Shown here: positions 9,050 to 18,499 of the stretch, piece by piece
Numbering within the stretch: the first letter of the stretch is position 1
Layout of the letters: every line of letters starts with the position of its first letter
Origin: Helicobacter cetorum MIT 99-5656
GTDB lineage: Bacteria > Campylobacterota > Campylobacteria > Campylobacterales > Helicobacteraceae
Direction: 5' to 3'
DNA: 64,000 bases
Assembly (NCBI RefSeq): GCF_000259275.1
Contig: NC_017735.1
Coordinates: forward strand, 558,001-622,000
Program-made: the position numbers and the translations under genes
The notes under the pieces: generated by a model
What the model was told of the DNA's origin: nothing
Seen by the model: only the letters and a program-made list of their open reading frames with translations
The model's database searches: none

Positions 9050-11467
9050 ATGGATGATTTGCAAGAAATAATGGAAGACTTCTTAATTGAAGCCTTCGAA
9101 ATGAATGAACAACTTGACCAAGATTTAGTAGAGTTAGAGCATAATCCTGAAGATTTGGACTTACTCAATCGGATTTTTAGGGTAGCTCATACCATTAAGG
9201 GTTCTAGCTCGTTCTTAAACCTTAATATTCTCACACATCTTACTCATAACATGGAAGATGTCTTGAATCGTGCCAGAAAAGGCGAAATCAAAATCACGCC
9301 TGATATTATGGATGTCGTGTTACGCTCCATTGATTTGATGAAAACTTTACTCGTAACCATTAGAGACACAGGCTCCGATGCTAATAATGGCAAGGAAAAC
9401 GAGATTGAAGAGGTTGTTAAGCAGCTTCAAGCTATTGTCAATCAAGACTTAAATAATGCTACAGAAACCACAGAGAGCAAAGAAAACCCTAAGGAAAAAG
9501 AAGAAGCCACAGCTCCCAAGGAGGCTTCTAACACAGAAAATCAAGCCAGCGACACGAGCAACCCACTAGCTGATGAGCCGGATCTAGATTATTCTAATAT
9601 GAGTGCTGAAGAAGTAGAAGCTGAAATTGAGCGCTTGCTTAACAAACGACAAGAAGCGGACAAAGAGAGAAGAGCCCAGAAAAAGCAAGAAGTTCAAGCC
9701 GATTCTAAACCAAAAGCACCCCCTTCAAGCACTCAAGAAACAAAAACCCCCACAAAAGCACCCGCTCAAACCACAAAACCAGAAAGTAAAGCCAAGCCAA
9801 AAACTGAAGAGAATAAAGCCCCATCTATCGGTGTGGAACAAACCGTAAGAGTAGATGTGCGAAGACTTGACCATTTGATGAATCTCATCGGTGAGCTTGT
9901 TTTAGGAAAGAACCGCTTAATTAGAATCTATAGCGATGTAGAAGAACGCTATGATGGCGAGAAGTTTTTGGAAGAACTCAATCAGGTTGTTTCATCTATC
10001 TCAGCGGTAACGACAGACTTGCAATTAGCTGTTATGAAAACCAGAATGCAACCGGTGGGCAAGGTGTTTAATAAATTCCCTCGCATGGTGAGAGACTTGA
10101 GCCGAGAGCTAGGCAAGAGTATTGATTTAATCATTGATGGAGAAGAAACAGAGCTTGACAAATCCATTGTAGAAGAAATCGGCGACCCACTCATTCACAT
10201 TATCCGTAATTCATGTGACCATGGCATTGAGTCCTTAGAAGATAGAAAAATGCTTAACAAACCCGAAACCGGTAGAGTGGAGTTGAGTGCATATAATGAA
10301 GGCAATCATATTGTAATCAAAATTGCTGATGATGGCAAAGGTTTAGACCCTTCAATGCTGAAGCAAAAAGCCATTGAAAAGGGGGTGATTAATGAGAGAG
10401 AAGCTGAGAGCATGAGCGATAGAGAAGCGTTCAACCTTATTTTTAAACCGGGCTTTTCAACCGCAAAAACCGTTTCTAATGTCTCAGGTAGAGGTGTTGG
10501 CATGGATGTGGTGAAAACGAATATTGAAAAACTTAATGGTATCATTGAAATTGACTCAGAAGTGGGCGTAGGCACCACTCAAAAGCTCAAAATCCCCCTT
10601 ACTCTAGCCATTATTCAAGCCTTGCTTGTAGGCGTGCAAGAAGAGTATTATGCTATCCCGCTTTCTTCAGTTTTAGAGACCGTGCGAATCAGTCAAGATG
10701 AAATTTACACCGTTGATGGCAAGAGCGTTCTACGCTTAAGAGATGAGGTGCTTTCTTTGGTGCGTCTTTCTGATATTTTCAAGGTAGATGCAATTTTAGA
10801 ATCAGGCTCTGATGTGTATGTGGTTATCATTGGCTTGGCTGACCAAAAAATTGGCGTGATTGTGGATTATCTAATCGGTCAAGAAGAGGTGGTGATTAAA
10901 TCTTTAGGCTATTATCTCAAAAATACTAGAGGCATTGCTGGAGCCACAGTAAGAGGCGATGGTAAAATCACTCTCATTGTAGATGTAGGGGCAATGATGG
11001 AAATGGCAAAGAGTGTGAAGGTTAACATCACTACCTTAATGAATGAATCAGAAAATGCTAAGAGCAAAAGTTCACCCAGTGATTATGTGGTCTTGGCTAT
11101 TGATGATAGTAGCACCGATAGAGCGATTATTCGCAAGTGTTTAAAACCGCTAGGAATCACACTCTTAGAAGCCACTAACGGGCTAGAGGGCTTAGAAATG
11201 CTTAAAAATGGTGATAAAATGCCTGATGCAGTTTTAGTAGATATTGAAATGCCTAAAATGGATGGCTACACTTTTGCCTCTGAAGTGCGTAAATACAATA
11301 AGTTTAAAAACTTACCACTCATTGCAGTAACTAGTCGGGTAACAAAAACCGATAGAATGCGAGGCGTTGAATCTGGAATGACAGAATACATCACTAAGCC
11401 CTATAGCGGCGAGTATTTAACAAGCGTGGTGAAGCGTAGTATCAAATTAGAAGGGAGTGAGTCATGA
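9050..11467 (+). CDS. cheA: Chemotaxis histidine kinase CheA with fused CheY-like receiver (CheAY)
   Basis: The kinase passes phosphate from ATP to response regulators to control the flagellar motor. The domains in 805 residues are: an Hpt domain with the phospho-histidine at residue 47 (VAHTIKGSSSFLNL); a low-complexity Glu/Lys/Pro/Thr linker at about 140-265; a dimerisation helix region; a GHKL ATPase with N box RNSCDHGIES, G1 DDGKGLD and G2 GRGVGMDVVK; a CheW-like regulatory domain; and a receiver from about 680 with LAIDDSST, VLVDIEMPKMDGYTF and ITKP. The fused receiver is typical of Helicobacter and Campylobacter, where it is thought to act as a phosphate sink. The stop overlaps the cheW start by four bases. 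Confidence 0.97.
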   Translation: MDDLQEIMEDFLIEAFEMNEQLDQDLVELEHNPEDLDLLNRIFRVAHTIKGSSSFLNLNILTHLTHNMEDVLNRARKGEIKITPDIMDVVLRSIDLMKTLLVTIRDTGSDANNGKENEIEEVVKQLQAIVNQDLNNATETTESKENPKEKEEATAPKEASNTENQASDTSNPLADEPDLDYSNMSAEEVEAEIERLLNKRQEADKERRAQKKQEVQADSKPKAPPSSTQETKTPTKAPAQTTKPESKAKPKTEENKAPSIGVEQTVRVDVRRLDHLMNLIGELVLGKNRLIRIYSDVEERYDGEKFLEELNQVVSSISAVTTDLQLAVMKTRMQPVGKVFNKFPRMVRDLSRELGKSIDLIIDGEETELDKSIVEEIGDPLIHIIRNSCDHGIESLEDRKMLNKPETGRVELSAYNEGNHIVIKIADDGKGLDPSMLKQKAIEKGVINEREAESMSDREAFNLIFKPGFSTAKTVSNVSGRGVGMDVVKTNIEKLNGIIEIDSEVGVGTTQKLKIPLTLAIIQALLVGVQEEYYAIPLSSVLETVRISQDEIYTVDGKSVLRLRDEVLSLVRLSDIFKVDAILESGSDVYVVIIGLADQKIGVIVDYLIGQEEVVIKSLGYYLKNTRGIAGATVRGDGKITLIVDVGAMMEMAKSVKVNITTLMNESENAKSKSSPSDYVVLAIDDSSTDRAIIRKCLKPLGITLLEATNGLEGLEMLKNGDKMPDAVLVDIEMPKMDGYTFASEVRKYNKFKNLPLIAVTSRVTKTDRMRGVESGMTEYITKPYSGEYLTSVVKRSIKLEGSES

Positions 11468-11961
11468 GCAATCAATTAAAAGATTTGTTTGAAAAGCAAA
11501 AAGAAGGTAACACAAGCTCTAAACAAGAAGATAACGAAGAAATTTTACAATTCATTGGCTTTATTATCGGCGATGAAGAGTATGCCATTCCTATTTTGAA
11601 TATTTTAGAAATTGTAAAACCTATCGGCTATACACGAGTCCCTGAGACACCTAATTATGTGCTTGGCGTGTTTAATCTAAGGGGTAATGTCTTCCCCCTC
11701 ATTAGCTTACGCTTAAAATTCGGTTTGAGTGCTGAAAAGCAAAATAAAGACACTCGCTATCTTGTAGTGCGTCATAACGACCAAATCGCTGGGTTTTTCA
11801 TTGACCGCCTAACAGAAGCCATCCGTATCAAGCAAACCGATATTGACCCCGTGCCAGAAACTTTGAGCGATAACAATAATTTGACCTATGGCATCGGAAA
11901 ACAAAACGACCGACTCGTAACCATTCTTAGAGTAGAAGAAATCTTGAAAAAAGATTTCTAA
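11464..11961 (+). CDS. cheW: Chemotaxis adaptor protein CheW
   Basis: CheW bridges chemoreceptors and CheA. The 165-residue protein is one CheW domain (FIIGDEEYAIPILNILEIVK, YVLGVFNLRGNVFPLISL) with a short charged N-terminal extension of about 25 residues. The ATGA overlap with cheA indicates translational coupling. The cluster ends here. The next 320 bases carry no gene and lead into ureA2. Confidence 0.96.
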   Translation: MSNQLKDLFEKQKEGNTSSKQEDNEEILQFIGFIIGDEEYAIPILNILEIVKPIGYTRVPETPNYVLGVFNLRGNVFPLISLRLKFGLSAEKQNKDTRYLVVRHNDQIAGFFIDRLTEAIRIKQTDIDPVPETLSDNNNLTYGIGKQNDRLVTILRVEEILKKDF

Positions 11962-12206
11962 ACAGCAAACCACCCCATAAGCTCATTATTGATTTTTGGG
12001 CTTTAAAAAATTGAGTATCTTTATTATCATTTTTGGGCTTTTTAGGTTTTAGTGCTATTTCTCCAAAAAATTTCATACTTTTTTAAATTTCTCGTTTACT
12101 TTTCTAAGATTTTTGTTGACCCCCTTTAAACCCCTATTTTAAGGCTCTCATCTTGTGTGATTTGATTTCTACACAGCCTTTTTTCTTTTATTGTTTTGTT
12201 CAAAGA

Positions 12207-12231
12207 TATTATTTTTTTTAAAAAGTTAATA
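12207..12231 (+). promoter_or_regulatory. Possible NikR operator upstream of ureA2
   Basis: TATTATT (12207-12213), then 11 bases, then GTTAATA (12225-12231). The H. pylori NikR pseudo-palindrome as I know it is TATWATT-N11-AATWATA. The left half matches fully, the right half matches five of seven, and the spacing is exact. It lies just upstream of the -10 box at 12242, where a bound regulator would block RNA polymerase. In H. mustelae the second urease is reported as nickel-repressed through NikR. The background is AT-rich, so a chance match is possible. Confidence 0.4.
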
Positions 12232-12241
12232 TTAAACATGC

Positions 12242-12247
12242 TATGAT
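12242..12247 (+). promoter_or_regulatory. Probable -10 box of the ureA2B2 promoter
   Basis: TATGAT lies 36 bases before the ureA2 ATG, with AAGGAG at 12272-12277 as ribosome site. The 11962-12200 stretch upstream is AT-rich, holds no ORF I can support, and contains two near copies of a TTTTTGGGCTTT motif (about 11992 and 12032) of unknown meaning. Confidence 0.5.
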
Positions 12248-12283
12248 TTGCTCGCCTTTAAATTCTAACTACAAGGAGAAAAG

Positions 12284-12967
12284 ATGAAATTAACTCCCAA
12301 AGAGCAAGAAAAATTCTTGTTATATTATGCAGGTGAAGTCGCTAGAAAGCGTAAGGCTGAAGGCTTGAAATTAAACCAGCCAGAGGCTATTGCCTATGTT
12401 AGTGCACATATTATGGACGAAGCAAGGCGTGGTAAAAAGAGTGTTGCAGATTTGATGCAAGAATGCATGCACTTTTTGAAAAAAGATGAAGTCATGGAAG
12501 GCGTGGGAAATATGATTCCTGATTTAGGCGTTGAAGCATGCTTTCCTGATGGCACCAAGCTTGTAACGGTGAATTGGCCCATAGAGCCTGATAATCATAA
12601 AGCAGGTGAAATTAAATTTGGCAGTGATGAAGATATTGAAATCAACGCCCATAAACAAGCCACAGCCATTAAACTTAAGGTTAAGAATAATGGCACAAAA
12701 TCTTTGCATGTGGGTAGCCATTTTCATTTCTTTGAAGCTAATAGAGCCTTAGAATTTGACAGAGAAAAAGCCTATGGCAGACGCTTAGATATTCCAAGCG
12801 GAAATACCTTAAGAATTGGAGCTGGTGAGACTAAAGAAGTTACTCTAATTGAAATTGGTGGGTCTAAGAAAATTATCGGTATGAATGGGCTTGTCAATAA
12901 TATCGCTAACGAACGCCATAAGTCCACTGCTATTGAAAACGCTAAAAAACACGGATTTTTAAAATAA
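12284..12967 (+). CDS. ureA2: Urease subunit UreA2 (fused gamma-beta structural subunit, second urease)
   Basis: This is the small structural subunit of a urease, which splits urea into ammonia and carbon dioxide. As in all Helicobacter, the gamma and beta subunits are one chain. Residues 1 to about 100 are gamma-type ([20 protein letters not shown]), and about 105-227 are beta-type ([40 protein letters not shown]). The sequence differs throughout from the H. pylori UreA that I remember and lacks part of its C-terminal extension. It therefore fits the UreA2 class described in H. felis and H. mustelae as an iron-dependent, oxygen-sensitive enzyme. It lies 10 bases before ureB2 with no ureI/E/F/G/H nearby. 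Confidence 0.9.
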   Translation: MKLTPKEQEKFLLYYAGEVARKRKAEGLKLNQPEAIAYVSAHIMDEARRGKKSVADLMQECMHFLKKDEVMEGVGNMIPDLGVEACFPDGTKLVTVNWPIEPDNHKAGEIKFGSDEDIEINAHKQATAIKLKVKNNGTKSLHVGSHFHFFEANRALEFDREKAYGRRLDIPSGNTLRIGAGETKEVTLIEIGGSKKIIGMNGLVNNIANERHKSTAIENAKKHGFLK

Positions 12968-12977
12968 GGAGTTTCCT

Positions 12978-14687
12978 ATGAAAATGAAAAAACTTGATTA
13001 TGTCAATACTTATGGGCCTACTAAGGGGGATAAAGTAAGACTCGGCGATACTGAGCTTTGGGCAGAAGTTGAGCATGACTATACCATTTATGGCGAAGAG
13101 TTAAAATTTGGTGCAGGCAAGACCATTAGAGAAGGCATGGGGCAATCTAATAGCCATGATGAAAACACTTTGGATTTAGTGATTACAAACGCTTTGATTA
13201 TTGACTACACCGGCATTTACAAAGCTGATATTGGGATTAAAAATGGCAAAATCCACGGCATTGGAAAAGCTGGGAATAAAGATATGCAAGATGGCGTTAG
13301 CCCTAATTTAGTCGTAGGTGTAGGCACAGAAGCATTAGCGGGAGAAGGCATGATTATTACAGCTGGTGGGATTGATAGCCACACGCATTTCTTAAGCCCG
13401 CAACAATTTCCAACAGCCCTAGCTAATGGTGTAACCACAATGTTTGGTGGCGGAACAGGTCCAGTTGATGGCACAAATGCTACAACCATTACTCCAGGTG
13501 AGTGGAATATCCACAGAATGCTAAGAGCCGCTGAAGAATACGCTATGAATGTAGGGTTCTTAGGAAAAGGAAATTCTTCTAGCAAACAGCAATTAGTGGA
13601 GCAAGTCCATGCAGGGGTTATTGGTTTTAAATTACACGAAGACTGGGGCACTACACCAAGCGCGATTGATACTTGCTTAAGTATTGCTGATGAGTATGAT
13701 GTGCAAGTGTGTATCCATACAGACACCGTGAATGAAGCTGGGTATGTGAATGACACGCTCAATGCGATGAACGGACGCGCCATTCATGCATACCACATTG
13801 AAGGGGCAGGCGGAGGACATAGCCCAGATGTTATCACTATGGCTGGTGAGGAAAACATCTTACCAAGTTCAACTACCCCAACCATTCCTTATACCATAAA
13901 TACGGTTGCAGAACACTTAGACATGCTAATGACCTGCCACCACTTGGATAAAAAAATTAGAGAGGATTTACAATTTTCACAAAGTCGTATCCGCCCAGGT
14001 AGCATTGCGGCTGAAGATGTCTTGCATGACAATGGCATGATTGCTATGACAAGTTCTGATTCTCAAGCTATGGGAAGAGCGGGCGAAGTCGTGCCTAGAA
14101 CTTGGCAAACCGCTGATAAAAACAAAAAAGAGTTTGGTCCTTTAAAAGAAGACGCTAAAAATGGGAATGATAATTTCCGCATTAAACGCTATATTTCTAA
14201 ATACACTATAAATCCTGCTATTACGCATGGCGTGAGTGAATACATCGGCTCTGTAGAAACAGGAAAAATCGCTGATTTAGTCGTGTGGAATCCAGCCTTT
14301 TTTGGTGTGAAGCCTAAAATCATCATTAAAGGTGGCTTGGTTGTATTCTCTGAAATGGGCGATAGCAATGCATCTGTGCCAACCCCTCAACCTGTATATT
14401 ACAGAGAAATGTTCGGTCATCATGGAAAGGCTAAATTTGATACTAGCATTACTTTTGTCAATAAGACTGCCTATGAAAATGGCATTAAAGAAAAGCTTGG
14501 CTTAGAAAGAAAAGTATTGCCCATTAAAAATTGTCGCAATGTAACTAAGAAAGACTTTAAGTTTAATAACACAACAGGGAAACTCAGCGTAGACCCAGAG
14601 AGCTTTGAAGTCTTCTTAGATGGTAAGCTTTGTTCTTCTAAACCAGCGAGCGAATTACCTTTAGCCCAACGCTATACTTTCTTCTAA
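12978..14687 (+). CDS. ureB2: Urease subunit UreB2 (catalytic alpha-type subunit, second urease)
   Basis: This is the catalytic urease subunit (569 aa). Active-site landmarks are intact: the metal-binding DSHTHF near 135, the lysine to be carbamylated in GFKLHEDWG near 218, HTDTVNEAG near 248, GAGGGHSPD near 275, the flap histidines in TCHHLDK near 320, and the aspartate in [10 protein letters not shown] near 362. Many positions differ from canonical Helicobacter UreB, for example the [17 protein letters not shown] stretch and the C-terminal third, which supports the UreB2 paralogue. That paralogue is reported to use iron and to be expressed when nickel is scarce. The metal itself cannot be read from this sequence. 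No maturation genes are adjacent. Confidence 0.93.
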   Translation: MKMKKLDYVNTYGPTKGDKVRLGDTELWAEVEHDYTIYGEELKFGAGKTIREGMGQSNSHDENTLDLVITNALIIDYTGIYKADIGIKNGKIHGIGKAGNKDMQDGVSPNLVVGVGTEALAGEGMIITAGGIDSHTHFLSPQQFPTALANGVTTMFGGGTGPVDGTNATTITPGEWNIHRMLRAAEEYAMNVGFLGKGNSSSKQQLVEQVHAGVIGFKLHEDWGTTPSAIDTCLSIADEYDVQVCIHTDTVNEAGYVNDTLNAMNGRAIHAYHIEGAGGGHSPDVITMAGEENILPSSTTPTIPYTINTVAEHLDMLMTCHHLDKKIREDLQFSQSRIRPGSIAAEDVLHDNGMIAMTSSDSQAMGRAGEVVPRTWQTADKNKKEFGPLKEDAKNGNDNFRIKRYISKYTINPAITHGVSEYIGSVETGKIADLVVWNPAFFGVKPKIIIKGGLVVFSEMGDSNASVPTPQPVYYREMFGHHGKAKFDTSITFVNKTAYENGIKEKLGLERKVLPIKNCRNVTKKDFKFNNTTGKLSVDPESFEVFLDGKLCSSKPASELPLAQRYTFF

Positions 14688-14695
14688 AAAAAGAC

Positions 14696-14722
14696 TCCCT
14701 TAAGGATATTTTTCTTAGGGGA
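14696..14722 (+). terminator. Possible terminator after ureB2
   Basis: TCCCTTAAG and CTTAGGGGA form a nearly complete 9-bp stem with a short T-rich loop right after the ureB2 stop. There is no clear run of T after the stem, so termination is plausible but not certain. Confidence 0.4.
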
Positions 14723-14832
14723 ATTATATAAAAACCTTATTCTTAAAATTTTATTGACTAGGAATAATCTGAAATGATTAATTGTATTTCTGCACACAAA
14801 ACCCCATCCTGATTTTTCAATTCATATGCCTT

Positions 14833-15525
14833 TTAACTTCTTGCTATCTTATTATTTAAAAACCCTATTAGCTCGCCAAATTGTGTAGATGGGTTGGGAT
14901 AATTTTCATTCTTACCACCATCTTTATGGTATTTTTGAACTTGTTTAGCATTCTTTAAAGCTATTTCATAACTATCAATAATCATTCTGTAAAACTTTTG
15001 ATTGTTTTTTGCATATTCCATTTCAATCTTTAAGTTACTGAGATAAATATCAATTTCTTTCTTAAGAGCTTCATCATCCTTAAATTCTGCTGTTGTATAA
15101 TACAAATGCAATAAAATCCAATACTCAAAGCATGGGTTAGAAATAATGGCTCGCACTTCTTGCTTACCACATTTCTTTTTTAACCTTCCAATCTCTATAT
15201 TCACCTTTTTATTTTTCTCGTCCTTATCATCATCCACATCTGCAACGCAAAACACATGCGTATAGGGGTTACCCCTATTCTTATTTATACATTCCAAAAC
15301 CTTTTGAGTGATATGATAAAAATCAGATTTCTTACCACAAGGCACTATTTCAATATCAAAACTTTCTAACTTAAATTTTTGCTTATAAAGCGATAAATAC
15401 AAATGCTCTGAGCGTAGCTTTTCTCCCTCACAAACAATAAGTACCCTTTTGGACTCTACTAGACACTCTAAAGGTTCTAGATTGCTTTCATTAAAAGTTT
15501 GCCTTGTAGATCTCAAAGATGACAT
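14833..15525 (-). CDS. RloB-like protein (partner of AAA ATPase; probable phage defence)
   Basis: The 230-residue protein has the hallmarks of the RloB family. VLIVCEGEKLRSEHLY near residue 28 has the two glutamates E33 and E35 of a TOPRIM-like fold. An acidic cluster ADVDDDKDE lies near 95, and SNPCFEYWILLHLYY near 129 is the most conserved family block. RloB genes were named for linkage to restriction loci in Campylobacter and commonly lie beside an AAA ATPase. The TOPRIM-like acidic residues suggest a nuclease. It starts 17 bases after the ATPase gene on the same strand, so they form a two-gene operon. The layout resembles PARIS (AAA ATPase plus TOPRIM protein), but I cannot show it is that system. 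Confidence 0.8.
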   Translation of the reverse strand: MSSLRSTRQTFNESNLEPLECLVESKRVLIVCEGEKLRSEHLYLSLYKQKFKLESFDIEIVPCGKKSDFYHITQKVLECINKNRGNPYTHVFCVADVDDDKDEKNKKVNIEIGRLKKKCGKQEVRAIISNPCFEYWILLHLYYTTAEFKDDEALKKEIDIYLSNLKIEMEYAKNNQKFYRMIIDSYEIALKNAKQVQKYHKDGGKNENYPNPSTQFGELIGFLNNKIARS

Positions 15526-15542
15526 CTATCTACCCCCCAACA

Positions 15543-16820
15543 TCATAAGTCAATATCACGGATAAAAGGGACACCTCCAAAACGACCTGAAAGATAAGCC
15601 TCTTCAATATCTTCAATAGAATCGGTCTCATACCCACTTAATGGGAATAAACGAGTCGCCCCATTATCCATTTTTCTACAAAACCATATACAATCTATAA
15701 AACGCTCTAAATCATCTTCAAACGACAATAAAGAAGTGTCATGGGTTGTAACCACTAATTGCGCATGCTTTTTATTCAAGCGCTCATGTTGAAACATTTT
15801 CCACAAAAAATATACCAAACGAGAATGCAACTTTTCATTCAATTCATCCACAATTAAGGTATGCCCTTTGCGTAACGCCACTATAAAAGGGGCTAACAAT
15901 TCTAAGAATCTTTGTGTCCCTGCCGATTCTTGCTGTAAGTCAAAACCTTCCTTGTGTTCATCGGAATGGAAAAATTTAAGTTTATCTCTTGTCCTAAGAC
16001 TAGGTATCGCACTTCTTCGGGTATGCACACGCCTTTCTTCTTGAATAACTTCCAAATTTTTAATAGAAAAATCTACATCCTCCAAATAAGTTAAAATCAG
16101 CGCTTTATCTCTTTCATTTTTGCACATCTCTATAGTATTATTATTAGAAATATCATTAGAGAAACGCCCAAAACGACTGAAACTAAGCCCTAAATGTTCT
16201 AAACGCGATTCATCTACTATAATTTTTAAATTTTTGTCAAACCAATCAAAAACAGAACGAAGAGAGGGTTTCAAATAGGAAGTTTTGAATACTGCCCCTA
16301 CAGACAACCATAAAACATTATCCCCCGCAAATTCTCTAATCTCTTGCCATTTTTCTTCTTGGTAAGTGCTTTCAAAGCTAGAATCAGCATGGCGGATAAA
16401 ACATATCTGCTTCCCTTTCTCCTCCCCATTAGGATAAGCATACAGCCACTCTTTGATGATTTTTTCTCTTGTAGCACTAAAGCCATATCTGTAGTGCGTG
16501 TTTTCTATAACGAGATTGACTTCAAATTCGCTAGACTCTCTTTTTGTCGTTTTGTCTAGTAAAAATGGCTCAACACGAAGATTAATGCCCCTTGTAATAA
16601 AACCCTCTCTTATAATTTCTTGCATAACCTTTAAGGCAAGCACAATAGTCGTTTTTCCGGTTGCGTTAGCCCCATAAATTGCGGTCGTGTTTAATAAATG
16701 CATACCGTTAATACCAGAATTAAAAGTGTGGGCATGTCTTTTATCGCTAGAAGCTCTTAAATCTAATAGGGTCGATTCTTTAATAGACATAAAGTTTTTA
16801 ACCCTAAAATTAACTAACAC
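15543..16820 (-). CDS. AAA (OLD/AbiEii-like) ATPase, partner of the RloB-like protein
   Basis: This is an SMC/OLD-type ATPase. Walker A GANATGKTT is near residue 50, an ABC-like signature QESAGTQRFLELLAP is in the second half, Walker B LIVDELNEKLHS follows, and the H-loop-like VVTTHDTSLLSFED comes near the end. The N-terminal MLVNFRVKNFMSIKE is the classic first strand of this family. That favours the GTG at 16820 (425 aa), which has AAGGAT six bases upstream. The longer frame from 16895 would place the start ahead of the promoter-like TATAAT at 16855-16860. Proteins of this kind paired with RloB or other TOPRIM effectors act as sensors or triggers in abortive infection. No phage genes are adjacent. 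Confidence 0.82.
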   Translation of the reverse strand: MLVNFRVKNFMSIKESTLLDLRASSDKRHAHTFNSGINGMHLLNTTAIYGANATGKTTIVLALKVMQEIIREGFITRGINLRVEPFLLDKTTKRESSEFEVNLVIENTHYRYGFSATREKIIKEWLYAYPNGEEKGKQICFIRHADSSFESTYQEEKWQEIREFAGDNVLWLSVGAVFKTSYLKPSLRSVFDWFDKNLKIIVDESRLEHLGLSFSRFGRFSNDISNNNTIEMCKNERDKALILTYLEDVDFSIKNLEVIQEERRVHTRRSAIPSLRTRDKLKFFHSDEHKEGFDLQQESAGTQRFLELLAPFIVALRKGHTLIVDELNEKLHSRLVYFLWKMFQHERLNKKHAQLVVTTHDTSLLSFEDDLERFIDCIWFCRKMDNGATRLFPLSGYETDSIEDIEEAYLSGRFGGVPFIRDIDL

Positions 16821-16854
16821 TATCTTATCCTTGAAAATTTGCTTAAATAACCTT

Positions 16855-16860
16855 ATTATA
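16855..16860 (-). promoter_or_regulatory. Probable -10 box of the ATPase-RloB operon
   Basis: On the minus strand TATAAT lies about 35 bases before the GTG start. A start of transcription near 16848 gives a leader of about 28 bases containing AAGGAT. This supports the shorter start of the ATPase gene. Confidence 0.5.
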
Positions 16861-16940
16861 TCAAACAAAATAAAGAAGAAAAGGTATTTTTTCAATACTA
16901 TTTCAAGTATTTTGCAAGAAGAAAGGTTTCACAAAAAACA

Positions 16941-18479
16941 ATGTTAAAAAAAATCTTATTCATTTTAGTTGGAATGGTTGCTATCGCTGTCTTAGTGGGG
17001 TATCTCATTCTCTTTACAGAATGGGGAAATAAATTCATCGCTTCATATATAGAAAAGAAAATCAATCACAATGAACACTACCTAAGCGTTAAAACGCTCA
17101 AGCTAAAGTTTAACTCTTTAGATTTCAAAGCTCAAGCAAACGATAATTCTGTTCTCATTCTTAAAGGGAATTTTTCGCTTCTAAAACAAAGTTTGGATTT
17201 TGATTACCACATAGATATTAAGGATTTACGCCTTCTAAAGGGATTGATACACTACCCTTTAAGGGGAGCTATCACTACTTGGGGGAGCATAAAAGGGCAT
17301 AGAAAAGCCCTTAAAATTCAAGGCGTTTCTAATATCGCTCAATCTAATACTTCCTACACAGCCCTTTTAAACCATTTCAAACTTTCTGGCTTAAGCTTAA
17401 ATTTACAAAATGCTACTTTAGAAGATTTGCTCTACTTGCTCAATTACCCCCTCTACGCGAATGCAAGAGTGTCCTTACAAGCGAATTTGAACTCTCTAGC
17501 CCCCATGCAAGGGCATTTAAAACTAACCACAAATAACGCCCAAATTAATACCGCCCTAATCAATAGCACTTTCAATTTAAACCTTAAAGACACGCTTTTT
17601 TTTAATCTCTCGCACTCAAGCGATTTTAAAGAGTATAAAGCCATCAGTGATACCACTCTAATAAGCTCCTTAGCTCATTTCAAAGCCCTAAAGAGCGAAT
17701 ACCTTTTTCCTACTTTAGAATTTAATGCCCCCTACACTTTAGAAGTGCCTGATTTAGCCAAACTTCAAGGCATCATCAACCATAAATTAAAAGGGGCTTT
17801 GACTTTAAAGGGCAACATAGAGCAAAAACCTAAACTCTTAAAAGTCAGCGGTCATTCAAATTTATTAGACGGCACGCTTACTTTCACGCTCTTAAACAAA
17901 CATTTGAACGCTCATTTTTCAGACATTTCTACTTTAAAAGCTTTAGATTTACTCAATTACCCCAAATTTTTCAAATCAATTGCAAATGCAGACTTAGATT
18001 ATGACCTTAGCTCAAAACAAGGCACATTAAACGCTCATCTAAAAAATGCAAAATTTCTCAAAAATCAATTCAGCGATTTTCTCTACTCCTTTTCTAAATT
18101 TGATATTACCAAAGAAATTTATAATGATGTCAATCTAAAAAGCCAAATCAATCAGCAACGCCTACTCTCTGATTTAAACATGAAAAGCCCCTTGACACAA
18201 TTAAGTATCAACAATGGCTTATTAGATTTAAGCACCAAGCACATGGACATGCTAATGAATGCTGAAATCTCAAAATTTATTTTTAAAATGAAGCTTCAAG
18301 GCAACATACACCAGCCCAAATTCTCTCTCTTTTTAAATGAAAAAGCCCTTCAGCAAAACCTACAACAAGGCTTAAAGGAAATGCTAAAAAACGACACTCT
18401 TAAAAAAGGTTTAGACAATTTGCTTAAAGATGATAAACTCAAAGAGAAGCTTCAAAAAGGAATTAAGGGGCTTTTTTAA
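16941..18479 (+). CDS. AsmA/TamB-like periplasmic protein with N-terminal membrane anchor
   Basis: The 512-residue protein begins with one strong transmembrane segment (about residues 4-27, ILFILVGMVAIAVLVGYLIL). A long region of alternating hydrophobic strands follows (KTLKLKFNSLDFKAQ, LRLLKGLIHYPLRGAITTWG, LNSLAPMQGHLKLTTNNAQI). This pattern fits AsmA-like proteins, which bridge the periplasm and are linked to outer-membrane assembly or lipid transport. The C-terminus is a lysine-rich amphipathic tail with three similar LKKGLDNLLKDDKLKEKL-type helices. It precedes a short-chain dehydrogenase, as a similar pair does in H. pylori from memory. The family call rests on pattern only. Confidence 0.7.
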   Translation: MLKKILFILVGMVAIAVLVGYLILFTEWGNKFIASYIEKKINHNEHYLSVKTLKLKFNSLDFKAQANDNSVLILKGNFSLLKQSLDFDYHIDIKDLRLLKGLIHYPLRGAITTWGSIKGHRKALKIQGVSNIAQSNTSYTALLNHFKLSGLSLNLQNATLEDLLYLLNYPLYANARVSLQANLNSLAPMQGHLKLTTNNAQINTALINSTFNLNLKDTLFFNLSHSSDFKEYKAISDTTLISSLAHFKALKSEYLFPTLEFNAPYTLEVPDLAKLQGIINHKLKGALTLKGNIEQKPKLLKVSGHSNLLDGTLTFTLLNKHLNAHFSDISTLKALDLLNYPKFFKSIANADLDYDLSSKQGTLNAHLKNAKFLKNQFSDFLYSFSKFDITKEIYNDVNLKSQINQQRLLSDLNMKSPLTQLSINNGLLDLSTKHMDMLMNAEISKFIFKMKLQGNIHQPKFSLFLNEKALQQNLQQGLKEMLKNDTLKKGLDNLLKDDKLKEKLQKGIKGLF

Positions 18480-18499
18480 ACCTATTTTTAAGGATAGCT

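Noticed and set aside
9627-9848. Lys/Pro-rich 73-codon frame inside cheA
   Set aside because: It is a shifted reading of the low-complexity CheA linker.
13217-13783. Open frame of 188 codons on the strand opposite ureB2
   Set aside because: It lies wholly inside ureB2, has no ribosome site, and its composition is the mirror of the urease codons.
12284-14687. Treating this as the main urease operon
   Set aside because: The sequences differ widely from Helicobacter UreA/UreB as known, and no ureI or accessory genes follow.
14833-16820. Calling the RloB/AAA pair PARIS
   Set aside because: The partner shows RloB family blocks, not the DUF4435 pattern of the PARIS effector, so only a general resemblance is claimed.
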